Positions 14,426-22,125 of a stretch of DNA of 22,125 nucleotides are shown piece by piece. The notes below the pieces were generated by a model that did not search any database, was not told where the DNA came from, and saw nothing but the letters and a program-made list of their open reading frames with translations. Source of the stretch: Tannerella sp. (GTDB lineage: Bacteria > Bacteroidota > Bacteroidia > Bacteroidales > Tannerellaceae); assembly GCA_031272655.1 (NCBI GenBank), contig JAISTJ010000183.1, positions 1 to 22,125 of the forward strand, given 5' to 3'. Each line of letters opens with the position of its first letter. The first letter of the stretch is position 1. A program made the translations under genes and the position numbers.

Positions 14426-15347
14426 GTTTTATCGCCAGCGTACATTCACGGAAAAACTGAATGCCGTGTTTGATTTTATCCGCGAAAACCGGCGCGCGCT
14501 GCTGCGTTACACTTTTTATGTCATCATGCCTGTCTGTTTGGTGCAGACGTTCGCAATGAACACTATTTACGGGTCGTTTCTTAACCTCGAACTGCGAGGC
14601 GCGGGCGGCAATCCGTTTGAGACCGGCACAGCCGGTTTTATTGCCAATTTCGGCGTTCTGTTGCTGTGTATTCTTGTGGGGTCGGCGATGATTTCCGGAC
14701 TTGTTTACGCCCTGATGCAGACTTACGCCGTGCGCGAAAACAGGCTTGAGGGCGTCGTTTTCGGCGATTTCAGCGGCAGGCTTGTCCGTAACTCTTTGAG
14801 ATGTATTGCCTTGATAGTGTTTATGATAGTGCTTTTCGCTTTCATTGTCGCTTTTGCAGGCATTCTTGCTGCAACCGCCTCGGAAAGATCGCTTTTGCTT
14901 ACTGTTCCGTTTGTTATTGTGCTGGCTTTCTGTATGTTACCGTTAATGCTTGTTATGCCGACTTATCTATTCGAGCGCGATCTGTCGTTTTTTCAGGCTT
15001 TTGGCAAGGCGTGGAAACTTGGAACGAAAACGTTTTGGGGGATGCTCGGATTGATGATAGTGCTGTATTTTATTTCGTCTGTTATTCAGACAGTTACAAT
15101 GTTGCCATGGTATATTTTGATGCTTGTTGGTACGATTTTTTCAGTTTCTGCGGATTCAGGACTTTCGCAGTCTGTGATATACAAGTTTGCGCTCTACATT
15201 TTGGGTTTGATTCAGACATACGGGGTTTATGTCTCGTCTGTGATAGCGATTATCGGTCTCGCGTTCCAGTATTTTCACGCCCGTGAAAAGATAGAGGGCG
15301 TAACAATCGAACAAAACATCAGCAATTTCAGCTCCCTCGGCGAATAA
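14400..15347 (+). CDS. Multi-pass membrane protein, SpoIIM-linked
   Basis: A 315-aa protein I cannot assign to a named family. The ATG at 14400 is preferred over one at 14361 because MNELKPRIEFYRQRTFTEKLNAVFDFIREN looks like a proper N-terminus and the overlap with the preceding gene is then only 26 bases. A cytoplasmic N-terminus (1-33) is followed by about six hydrophobic segments near 34-54, 78-105, 130-155, 160-185, 212-245 and 260-290. It has no catalytic motif that I can see. A gene of this kind often follows the SpoIIM-like gene in Bacteroidota, so the two products may act together in the membrane (inference). Confidence 0.8.
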   Translation: MNELKPRIEFYRQRTFTEKLNAVFDFIRENRRALLRYTFYVIMPVCLVQTFAMNTIYGSFLNLELRGAGGNPFETGTAGFIANFGVLLLCILVGSAMISGLVYALMQTYAVRENRLEGVVFGDFSGRLVRNSLRCIALIVFMIVLFAFIVAFAGILAATASERSLLLTVPFVIVLAFCMLPLMLVMPTYLFERDLSFFQAFGKAWKLGTKTFWGMLGLMIVLYFISSVIQTVTMLPWYILMLVGTIFSVSADSGLSQSVIYKFALYILGLIQTYGVYVSSVIAIIGLAFQYFHAREKIEGVTIEQNISNFSSLGE

Positions 15348-15368
15348 AATAGACCGGATTACCCACCC

Positions 15369-15396
15369 TTAATTCTTAATTCTTAATTCTTAATTT
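15369..15396. repeat. TTAATTC heptamer repeat, site 3 (four units)
   Basis: Three perfect TTAATTC units and a fourth with T in the last position run head to tail over 28 bases. They fill most of the 51-bp gap between two convergent genes (ends at 15347 and 15399). Confidence 0.8.
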
Positions 15397-15398
15397 AG

Positions 15399-17318
15399 TT
15401 AAAAGAGTTTCCTGATTTCATCGCAAACCAGCGCGGTAGTGCGCAGGTCGGCGCGGAGTAATTTCCGGCGGTAAATAGCTATCAGATAGACTAATCCGCC
15501 TATCGGGAAGATTATCGCCAGCGTCATGCCGAGCCGTTTATCTATTGTGAAATCAACGAGCCGGTAGTTGTTGATTACGGGAAAATCCATCGTTTTGTTG
15601 AGTATAAGGATTTGGTCGGAGTTGCGGAGAATGTCCACCACTTCTTCAAGTTCAGACGCTATTTTCGCGGCATCGTGGTCAATGCCGCCTTCACGCCAGA
15701 AACCGAAATAAGACAGCCAGCGGCGGTTAGTGGTGAAATAGTCGTTGCAGTCAGTTTTTAAAGCCTGCAAACGCGCTGCAACTTCCTTATAATCAGGCAA
15801 TTCCATTATGACTTCTTTCTTCTCTATTTTCCTCAACTCCCGTTTGCCAATAATTCGCCTGAAGACGTCCAAATATGTTTCGGCGTTGAGTATAACCGAG
15901 TCATTTACAGCCTTATACGTTAGAAAAACACCCATTGGGAGAAGCACCGCCGAACTGAGCCACATTCCTTGCCAAGGCGCCCAGACTGCATCGCGAGCCA
16001 TCTTGTAGCCGATGCTGTCTATTATATAATAGAACACGAAGAGCAGGACGGAAATGACGGCAGGCGTGCCCAGACCGCCTTTTCGGATGATAGCTCCGAG
16101 TGGCGCCCCGATGAAGAAAAACACAAGGCAGGCAAACGAAAGCGTGAATTTTTTGTGCATCTCGGTATGATGCCATCTTATTTGCTTGTCTTCGTACTTG
16201 TAAATTGCCGCCTTTGTGAAATAATTGACTTGGAAATTCTCAACGCTTCGTTTGGAAGCGCCAAGTAATGAGGCTTTTACAGTTGGCTCCTGAGCTTTAA
16301 AAAGACTGTCGAAGTTGATAATGTGTTGCGGCAAATCTTCAGGAGGAACCTCCGCAGAGGGGCCTCCCCCGACCTCAACATGTTGCGGGACAAAATTCGG
16401 GCGATTAAGCGTCTTTTTATACGATTGTGCAAGCAAAACCCTTGATTCCCCGTCATTTATGCTATCCAAACGGACTGTCATGGAATCTATTGAATGTTGC
16501 AGGCTCGCCAGATTTTTGCCGATATATTTGTCCTGAAAAATTGATTCGTCGGACATGACAAAATTTCCGTCAAAGTCAATCAGCATCTCCATAGTATCGA
16601 ATGTCTCGCGACGATACGGCACAGGGTCTTTGGCGTCGCGGGCGCGGTTTTTATTGCCCTTGACGTTCTCAAATGATTCACCGCTGAAAAGCGTCATTAT
16701 CAGGAACTTCTTATCGGTAGAAGTCTTAAGGTTCCCCGAATCGGCAACTATCACGCGGGCGTTGTTGAAACCCTCCGAATAGTCGTAAATCATCACATCC
16801 TTAAGGAATTCTTTCGTTTTATGCTTGACATAAATGTTCTTTCCGCGAATCTCGGTATAAAAAGTGCTTTCGGGAATCTCAAGTTCAGGCGATTTCGCCC
16901 TGACGGAGTAGAGAAGGGTGTACATTTTGACCTGCGAGACCGGTATAACGTTGTTTTGGAAGAAAAATGTAGCTATAGCAATGAATATCAGGAAGATGAC
17001 AGGCGGTCTCATAATGCGCATAAGCGAGATGCCCGACGCTTTCATCGCCAGCAGTTCAAATTGTTCTCCAAGATTTCCGAAAGTCATCAACGAGGCGAAA
17101 AGTATCGCAAGCGGCATAACTAACGGCACAAAAGTTGTAGCGGCATAAAAAAACAGTTCCGCAAGTACGTGGATTCCAATACCTTTGCCTACCATATCTT
17201 CGATGTATTTCCAAAGAAACTGCATCAGAAATATGAACAGACAGATGCCGAATGTCATGATGAACAGCGGCAAAAATGTCTTCAGCAGAAAAAAATCCAT
17301 TCGCTTTATTATGCGCAT
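15399..17318 (-). CDS. LptF/LptG family permease
   Basis: A 639-aa inner-membrane protein of the YjgP/YjgQ family, part of the Lpt ABC machine that extracts lipopolysaccharide and passes it to LptC. Membrane spans are seen at about 13-34, 50-79 and 103-121, then a large periplasmic region, then spans at about 390-406, 419-436 and 445-465. The family words FVPLVMPLAILFASLMTFGNL and GEQFELLAMKASGIS are present. It is longer than the 350-370 aa proteobacterial proteins because of an enlarged periplasmic part and a C-terminal extension with another span near 593-615; this is usual in Bacteroidota. It starts 7 bases after the START-like gene, so they form an operon. I cannot tell LptF from LptG. 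Confidence 0.92.
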   Translation of the reverse strand: MRIIKRMDFFLLKTFLPLFIMTFGICLFIFLMQFLWKYIEDMVGKGIGIHVLAELFFYAATTFVPLVMPLAILFASLMTFGNLGEQFELLAMKASGISLMRIMRPPVIFLIFIAIATFFFQNNVIPVSQVKMYTLLYSVRAKSPELEIPESTFYTEIRGKNIYVKHKTKEFLKDVMIYDYSEGFNNARVIVADSGNLKTSTDKKFLIMTLFSGESFENVKGNKNRARDAKDPVPYRRETFDTMEMLIDFDGNFVMSDESIFQDKYIGKNLASLQHSIDSMTVRLDSINDGESRVLLAQSYKKTLNRPNFVPQHVEVGGGPSAEVPPEDLPQHIINFDSLFKAQEPTVKASLLGASKRSVENFQVNYFTKAAIYKYEDKQIRWHHTEMHKKFTLSFACLVFFFIGAPLGAIIRKGGLGTPAVISVLLFVFYYIIDSIGYKMARDAVWAPWQGMWLSSAVLLPMGVFLTYKAVNDSVILNAETYLDVFRRIIGKRELRKIEKKEVIMELPDYKEVAARLQALKTDCNDYFTTNRRWLSYFGFWREGGIDHDAAKIASELEEVVDILRNSDQILILNKTMDFPVINNYRLVDFTIDKRLGMTLAIIFPIGGLVYLIAIYRRKLLRADLRTTALVCDEIRKLF

Positions 17319-17325
17319 ACCCTTT

Positions 17326-17706
17326 TTAAATACCTAAAGTTTGTTTCAGTCGTTCAACCTGCGAGTCCCAAAGGCTGATGGAATCGTGCTTTTCCGACGG
17401 CTCTGCGAAGTCGGTAATCTCAAGAAGCACGGCGCCAGTCAGTTCCACCGTATGAATACTGAACTCAAAATAAGCCTCATCGTCTTGACCTTCCCATTTG
17501 AAACGGATGCAATCTTCGGGCTTAATGTACTGAGTTACAGCATTTTCTTTCTCTCTGTTCCATGTAAAAACATACGTATCGCCGTCAATACTCACATCGT
17601 CGGCGAACCATGACGAGAGCCCCGGCGGAGTAGTCAGATGGTTCCACAAACTGTGCTTAGAAACCTTGTCAAACAAATACTCAATATGAAACTTCTCTTT
17701 TTTCAT
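17326..17706 (-). CDS. START-like (SRPBCC-fold) domain protein
   Basis: A 126-aa soluble protein of the Bacteroidota START-like family, related to AHSA1/SRPBCC proteins. Seen: KFHIEYLFDKVSKHSLWNHLTTPPGLSSWFADDVSIDGDTYVFTW, the typical opening with the W and GL.WF pattern, and a C-terminal helix DSQVERLKQTLGI. These folds enclose a hydrophobic cavity and usually bind lipids or other greasy ligands; the ligand here is unknown. It is directly upstream of the LptF/LptG permease (7-base gap), a pairing that suggests an envelope-lipid link. The word TACCTTCG at 17742-17735 is a near-match to the -7 consensus. Confidence 0.85.
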   Translation of the reverse strand: MKKEKFHIEYLFDKVSKHSLWNHLTTPPGLSSWFADDVSIDGDTYVFTWNREKENAVTQYIKPEDCIRFKWEGQDDEAYFEFSIHTVELTGAVLLEITDFAEPSEKHDSISLWDSQVERLKQTLGI

Positions 17707-17734
17707 ACGTTATCTTAGCGGTCAAAATTTTGCG

Positions 17735-17742
17735 CGAAGGTA
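17735..17742 (-). promoter_or_regulatory. Weak -7 element for the START-like/LptFG operon
   Basis: TACCTTCG on the minus strand differs from TAnnTTTG by one base and lies 28 bases upstream of the ATG at 17706. It sits in the 54-bp gap behind the DUF5686 gene. Confidence 0.35.
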
Positions 17743-17760
17743 GTAATTTTTTTTCAATTT

Positions 17761-20307
17761 TCAATAAGAAAATTCAAGTTTTATTCTAATTCCTCTGTCG
17801 GGGACGCCTTCGCGGCGCCGGTAAGACAGCCGCCAAACATAGTCCACTCGCAAGATTTTCAGGATGTTACTTATTCCTGCGCTCATCTCCATATAAGGTT
17901 TGTCGCCCATAAAAGTTGTGTTCGCAGGAAGTTCGTACAGTCCGACGCCGTTTTTCAGCGGGTTGTTACGGTCGCTCAGTTTGCCGTACCAGCCTCTGAA
18001 TCCGATGATTTCGCGCAGTCGAAGCCATTTAAAGAGCGGGATGCGGTTGAATAGCGCTCCTTTTGGCTTCCATGTCATATCCCACGAAACATATTGATCG
18101 TGAATAAATTCCATCGGGTCGAGCAACGCAAACGTCTCTTCCTGAATGGTATATGAAAGATTGGCGTTAGGGATTATCAAAAGTGGATAAGGCGCTCTGT
18201 CCCAGACTTTTCCACCTTGCACAAGTATGTCTGTATAACCGAACGGCGAGAGCCAGAAACGCTTGCGTATGCCTGCTTCGGTGCGGCTGTAGTTGTGGTC
18301 GCTGCCGAGCAATCCCTTGCGGGCGACGGTGTGCGTGAGCGTCAGGATAGGAGCGTCCAAGTGTATCGGGTAGCGGGCGTTGCGCGATTCGTAAAACTTC
18401 TCGCCGGGCGCATAACGGAGGTGTAATTCTGCCTGCGATGAGGTGTAATATGCTGTGGGTTTGAGAGTTCCGTCCGCCTGCATCTCGTTGAACGGCACAA
18501 ACGGCGTAGCCCACTCGCGCAGGCGGCGAATATTAATATTGTATGCGAAGCCGCCGTAACTCTCATGAAAATAACTGAGTTGCATCTTTTGCTGGTACGT
18601 AAGCAGGTTATTATCACGGCGTTTGAACATCAGGAACACGTTGTCAGGGTTTGTATAAAGGTAATGCTGCCCTATCTGGTTTATATCATACTTATACTCA
18701 GCGCGTAAGTAGTTGTACGGGAATTCATTGCGGAAATTTTTCTTTTTGTTAAACGAGTATTCGGCAAAAATGTGCGGCTTCAGTTTGCGGTCGCGGAAAC
18801 CGTAAGCTACATGCGCGTCAATGAAGAAATGCGGGCTGAAATTGACTGTCGTGTTGCCGCCGAACTTCAGGCGCATGCCTTCGAGGGTGTTGCCGCCAAT
18901 GAAAGTATTGACATGCCCAATCTCGAAGTAACTGTTTTCCTTTTTCGGGGCGGTCTGCACATAACCGTTGGCGAGGATGTTTATTATGCGCTCCGTCCAA
19001 AAGTAGAACGGTACAGCTCGCAGCTGGCTCATCATGCTGTCTGTCTTGTAGTTATGCAGGCCGGATGAAGCGGCGCTGCGTGCGTCATCCCAGAATGTTG
19101 CTGTGCGCAAATAGGCGCTGTCGGCTTCTATCAATGGCGCTACTGCTTCGTAAATGCTTTGATTATCAGGCGTTTCAAACGAATGATTGCTGTAAATTGC
19201 CGTGCGCTTCGCGTAAGCAGAGGGTAACTGCCTGCTAATCTCTAATTTAACGACGATGATGTTTTTTGTCAGTAGCCTTGAGCCGTTTGTTGCGCGGCTA
19301 AACTCTTGCTGTACAGTTATTTCGTCAATGAAATTAAGGTTAATGCTGTGCGGCGTTTTCATCTCAATGCGTTTCACAAACCATGTAGAATCAAGCGTTA
19401 CCCACAGCGAGCCGACGAAGCCGAACGATTCGCGGTTGAACGGCGAAAACAGCAATCTTACGCATTTTTCGCCGTCAACATCCACAGTATCAGTGATATA
19501 ATACTTGTAATAATATTGCCCTATTGACGACAGCGGACTAACGAAGCGATGCAGCAGCAGTTCAATATTGTCCTGAAAAATATTGATGTCCTGCACCACC
19601 TCATCAATATAGTCCTTGACGCCGTCTTCCGTAACGAACTCCATCATCCCGTCGCGCCTGAAGCCGTTAAGGAGCGTCTTTGTCGCCTTCGGTTCGCGAC
19701 GATAGTACTGCGTCTCCGTAAGTTCCTCATTATAAATGGGTAACAACCTCATTCCGGGGACGGTTACAGTGTCGGTGTAGTTTCTTAGAAAGTTTAATTC
19801 GGATTTTGAGGCTTTTTGTTTTTCCGAGTTCTCCCCGACAAAAAATAAAGTCCTCTGTTCAAAGGAGTTAAATGTGTAGTAATCATTTTTCAGAGGGTCG
19901 TTGTCGTCACGGTGCTTCAGCATATCAAGGATAAACTCCACCGCAGGGTTGTTTTTCCGCGAATAACGTTTCGGGCGCACCGTAACTTCTCCGAGTTCAT
20001 ATTCATATGGTACAAGCCTTATGTTGAGTTTGTTAAATCCTTGAATAAGAGGCAAATACATTGTCTTGTATCCGACCGACGAGACCGAAAGCATGGCGCT
20101 GTCCGTCCTGACTTTCAGCGTAAAACGCCCTTCTGCATCGGTTGCAGTGCCGATGGTAGTCCCCCGAATCGCAACCGTAACGGCAACAAGCGGCTCTTTA
20201 GTGAGCGAATCGCTGACGTAACCTTCGATTTGTATGTTATATTGTGCTGATAATCTGCTAATTCCCATAAACAATACGACCAGCGACAATAGAATTTTTT
20301 TCCTCAT
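17761..20307 (-). CDS. DUF5686 protein with carboxypeptidase-like regulatory domain
   Basis: An 848-aa envelope protein of unknown function. I chose the ATG at 20307, not the in-frame one at 20340, because MRKKILLSLVVLFMGISRLSA is then a clean signal peptide. Residues about 23-100 are a carboxypeptidase-regulatory-like beta-sandwich (IEGYVSDSLTKEPLVAVTVAIRGTTIGTATDAEGRFTLKV), as in TonB-dependent receptors. The rest matches DUF5686: a middle region with EVTVRPKRYSRKNNPAVEFILDMLKHRDDNDPLKNDYYTFNSFEQ, then a long alternating beta-rich part. The last residue is aromatic (IKLEFSY), consistent with an outer-membrane beta-barrel. A link to export or assembly at the outer membrane is a guess. It is divergent from the GH97 gene across 109 bp. 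Confidence 0.9.
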   Translation of the reverse strand: MRKKILLSLVVLFMGISRLSAQYNIQIEGYVSDSLTKEPLVAVTVAIRGTTIGTATDAEGRFTLKVRTDSAMLSVSSVGYKTMYLPLIQGFNKLNIRLVPYEYELGEVTVRPKRYSRKNNPAVEFILDMLKHRDDNDPLKNDYYTFNSFEQRTLFFVGENSEKQKASKSELNFLRNYTDTVTVPGMRLLPIYNEELTETQYYRREPKATKTLLNGFRRDGMMEFVTEDGVKDYIDEVVQDINIFQDNIELLLHRFVSPLSSIGQYYYKYYITDTVDVDGEKCVRLLFSPFNRESFGFVGSLWVTLDSTWFVKRIEMKTPHSINLNFIDEITVQQEFSRATNGSRLLTKNIIVVKLEISRQLPSAYAKRTAIYSNHSFETPDNQSIYEAVAPLIEADSAYLRTATFWDDARSAASSGLHNYKTDSMMSQLRAVPFYFWTERIINILANGYVQTAPKKENSYFEIGHVNTFIGGNTLEGMRLKFGGNTTVNFSPHFFIDAHVAYGFRDRKLKPHIFAEYSFNKKKNFRNEFPYNYLRAEYKYDINQIGQHYLYTNPDNVFLMFKRRDNNLLTYQQKMQLSYFHESYGGFAYNINIRRLREWATPFVPFNEMQADGTLKPTAYYTSSQAELHLRYAPGEKFYESRNARYPIHLDAPILTLTHTVARKGLLGSDHNYSRTEAGIRKRFWLSPFGYTDILVQGGKVWDRAPYPLLIIPNANLSYTIQEETFALLDPMEFIHDQYVSWDMTWKPKGALFNRIPLFKWLRLREIIGFRGWYGKLSDRNNPLKNGVGLYELPANTTFMGDKPYMEMSAGISNILKILRVDYVWRLSYRRREGVPDRGIRIKLEFSY

Positions 20308-20377
20308 TTTCAAAATCAAAACCTGTAAATTTCGCTGCAAATTTCGTATTTATTTTTCATTTACCCAAAGTTTTTTG

Positions 20378-20385
20378 TATTTTTG
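20378..20385 (+). promoter_or_regulatory. Putative -7 element for the GH97 gene
   Basis: TATTTTTG matches TAnnTTTG and ends 31 bases before the ATG at 20417. No convincing -33 element is visible, and I saw no good promoter word on the opposite strand for the divergent DUF5686 gene. Confidence 0.4.
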
Positions 20386-20416
20386 CATTCGAAAAACAAA
20401 ATATAATTTGAAAAAA

Positions 20417-22125
20417 ATGAAAAAAGTTTCCGATTTATTAATTGCTTGTCTGCTGACGGCCCTCATTACGACACCGCTTTCGGCGCAGAAGTCTTATGAA
20501 CTGACCTCGCCCGACGGAACCATCAAAGTATCAATCACTTTAAGCGACCGCATAAGCTACTCCATAGCCAACAACGGCGAAGTGTTGCTCAAAGACAACA
20601 TCGCCGCACTAACTCTGCGAAACGGAACGCTTGGCGCCAAGCCGTCGCTCGCCTCGCAAAAATACAATACCGTTGACGAAATCATCCGTCCGGTCGTTCC
20701 GTTCAAGTTCACCGAAGTGCGCAATCAATATAAACAGCTGATACTCAACTTTAAAGGCAACTACTCGTTAGAATTTCGCGCTTTTGATGACGGCGTAGCT
20801 TACCGCTTCATTACCAACAAGAAAGGCCTCGTTGAGGTGATGAACGAAACTTTCGACCTCTCATTTACGGGCGATTACCTGCTTCATACACAGTTTCCGG
20901 GCGACCAGGGCTTCAACTTCTTCTATGAAAGCCCCTACTCGCACGTCGAATCAAGAGAGTGGAAGCCCGAAAACCAAATGTCGGGGCTGCCGGTGCTGAT
21001 TAACACCCGCAAAGGCGTTAAAATTCTCATTTCCGAAGCCGATCTTGTTGATTATCCATGCCTCTTCCTGAAAGGCAAAGGCGCTGAAAACGGCGTCAGC
21101 GCTGTGTTCTCTAATGCGCCGCTTGAAACGAAATACGACAGCAACGGCCGTAATATCCGCATCGCCAAAAGCGCCGACTATATCGCCAAAACCGATGGAA
21201 CAAGGACGTTCCCGTGGCGCTGGTTCGTTGTAGCCAAAACCGACGGGCAACTGATAGAAAGCACGATGAACGCCCGCCTCGCGCCGCATACCACAGCCGA
21301 TTTCTCATGGGTTAAGCCCGGCATGTCGGCGTGGGACTGGATTAACCGCCGCGCCGACTTCGGACCGGAAGTGAACTATGTATCAGGCGTATCCACCGAA
21401 GCCTACAAACATTATATAGACTTCGCCTCACGTAACAACATCCCTTACCTCATCCTCGACGAGGGGTGGTCGGTTAATAACGCGCATCCAAAAGAGGTAA
21501 AGCAATCAGTTGATTTACAGGAACTTATACGTTATGGACGCTCCAAAAACGTCGGATTGCTGCTATGGATTACCTTCGCCGGTATTCAGGAAGATTTTGA
21601 AGACGACAGTTTCAACCTCTTCGAGCATTTCTCGAACATGGGTATCGTCGGCTTCAAGATTGATTTCATGGATCGTAACGACCAGTGGATAGTGGATTTC
21701 TACGAGAAATGTGCCGCCGAAGCCACTAAGTATAAGATGATTATCGAACTGCACGGTTCATATAAGCCGACCGGCATGGAGTTCCGCTATCCTAATGTAC
21801 TGTCGTACGAAGGCGTGCGCGGCTTTGAGAACGGCGGCAACTGCACACCCGACAACAGCCTCTACCTGCCATTCATGCGCAATGTTACCGGCCCGATGTC
21901 GTTCACGCCGGGTTCCATGCTAAACGTCCAGCCCGAACACTACAACCGCATCGGTCCCAACTTCATAATGAAAGGTACTCGCGTTCACCATATCGCTTAT
22001 TACATCCTCTTTGAGAGCGGTTTGCAGATGATTTCCGACAGCCCGCGCCAGTTCGACATGAACCCCGATTGCCGCGACTTCATCTTTGCCACGCCCGTCG
22101 TTTGGCACGAGACGCATTCCTTAGC
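20417..22125 (+). CDS. Secreted glycoside hydrolase family 97 enzyme (partial, 3' end off window)
   Basis: The frame is open from the ATG at 20417 to the right edge (569 codons, no stop), so the C-terminus is missing. A signal peptide MKKVSDLLIACLLTALITTPLSAQ (1-24) sends it out of the cytoplasm. An N-terminal beta-sandwich (about 27-290: YELTSPDGTIKVSITL, FRAFDDGVAYRF, TQFPGDQGFNF) precedes a TIM barrel (KPGMSAWDWIN, YLILDEGWS, FKIDFMDRNDQW, IIELHGSYKPTG, SYEGVRGFENG). These are GH97 signatures. Asp416 in KIDFMD and Glu465 in SYEG fall almost exactly at the nucleophile (Asp415) and near the acid/base (Glu470) of the retaining Bacteroides alpha-galactosidase of this family. Retaining alpha-galactosidase is therefore more likely than SusB-like inverting alpha-glucosidase. 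No SusC/SusD genes are visible in the window. Confidence 0.93.
   Translation, partial: MKKVSDLLIACLLTALITTPLSAQKSYELTSPDGTIKVSITLSDRISYSIANNGEVLLKDNIAALTLRNGTLGAKPSLASQKYNTVDEIIRPVVPFKFTEVRNQYKQLILNFKGNYSLEFRAFDDGVAYRFITNKKGLVEVMNETFDLSFTGDYLLHTQFPGDQGFNFFYESPYSHVESREWKPENQMSGLPVLINTRKGVKILISEADLVDYPCLFLKGKGAENGVSAVFSNAPLETKYDSNGRNIRIAKSADYIAKTDGTRTFPWRWFVVAKTDGQLIESTMNARLAPHTTADFSWVKPGMSAWDWINRRADFGPEVNYVSGVSTEAYKHYIDFASRNNIPYLILDEGWSVNNAHPKEVKQSVDLQELIRYGRSKNVGLLLWITFAGIQEDFEDDSFNLFEHFSNMGIVGFKIDFMDRNDQWIVDFYEKCAAEATKYKMIIELHGSYKPTGMEFRYPNVLSYEGVRGFENGGNCTPDNSLYLPFMRNVTGPMSFTPGSMLNVQPEHYNRIGPNFIMKGTRVHHIAYYILFESGLQMISDSPRQFDMNPDCRDFIFATPVVWHETHSL

Noticed and set aside
18772..19068. Plus-strand frames of 60-112 codons across 17900-20250
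   Set aside because: All are antisense shadows of the DUF5686 gene, with no start signals or recognisable domains.

Overview
The window reads as chromosomal DNA of a Bacteroidales-type bacterium (phylum Bacteroidota). The evidence is the set of family-typical genes: a 58-aa Hc1-like histone, a DUF2764 protein beside V-type ATPase subunit E, a DUF5686 outer-membrane protein with a carboxypeptidase-like regulatory domain, a long LptF/LptG permease paired with a START-like protein, and a GH97 glycosidase. Promoter words of the form TAnnTTTG, the Bacteroidota -7 element, also lie upstream of most transcription units. Genus cannot be decided from the sequence.

Layout. 1-335 holds tRNA-Gly(TCC) (cut by the left edge) and tRNA-Tyr(GTA) on the minus strand, with a good promoter that overlaps the end of ribH. 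316-1575 (minus) is a TPR membrane protein followed by ribH. recF (plus) diverges from it at 1702. 2806-8476 (minus) carries a secreted M28-type peptidase, then a secreted CocE/alpha-amino-acid ester hydrolase, then V-ATPase subunit E and DUF2764. The other V-ATPase subunits do not follow. The 162-bp spacer at 6182-6343 holds two perfect 50-bp direct repeats.

8650-8826 is the histone H1-like gene, with its own promoter and terminator. 9059-11736 (plus) is a tight run of dCMP deaminase, S41 C-terminal processing protease and 5-formyltetrahydrofolate cyclo-ligase. 11748-12041 (minus) is a DUF721/DciA-like protein, divergent from a KdsC-like HAD phosphatase (12135-12650, plus). 12653-13384 (minus) is an RDD membrane protein, divergent from a SpoIIM-like membrane protein and a further multi-pass membrane protein (13457-15347, plus). 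15399-17706 (minus) is a START-like protein followed by an LptF/LptG permease. 17761-20307 (minus) is the DUF5686 protein. 20417 to the right edge is the N-terminal 569 codons of a secreted GH97 glycosidase, open at the edge.

The genes serve housekeeping roles (translation, riboflavin, folate and deoxynucleotide metabolism, replication and repair, LPS core sugar and LPS export) and envelope or periplasmic peptide and glycan degradation. No gap between genes exceeds 300 bp. I found no phage, transposase, CRISPR array or defence system, and no clearly undescribed multigene system. The points most worth a second look are the stranded V-ATPase E/DUF2764 pair, the paired 50-bp repeats with an embedded hairpin, the TTAATTC heptamer spacers, and active-site details in three enzymes.
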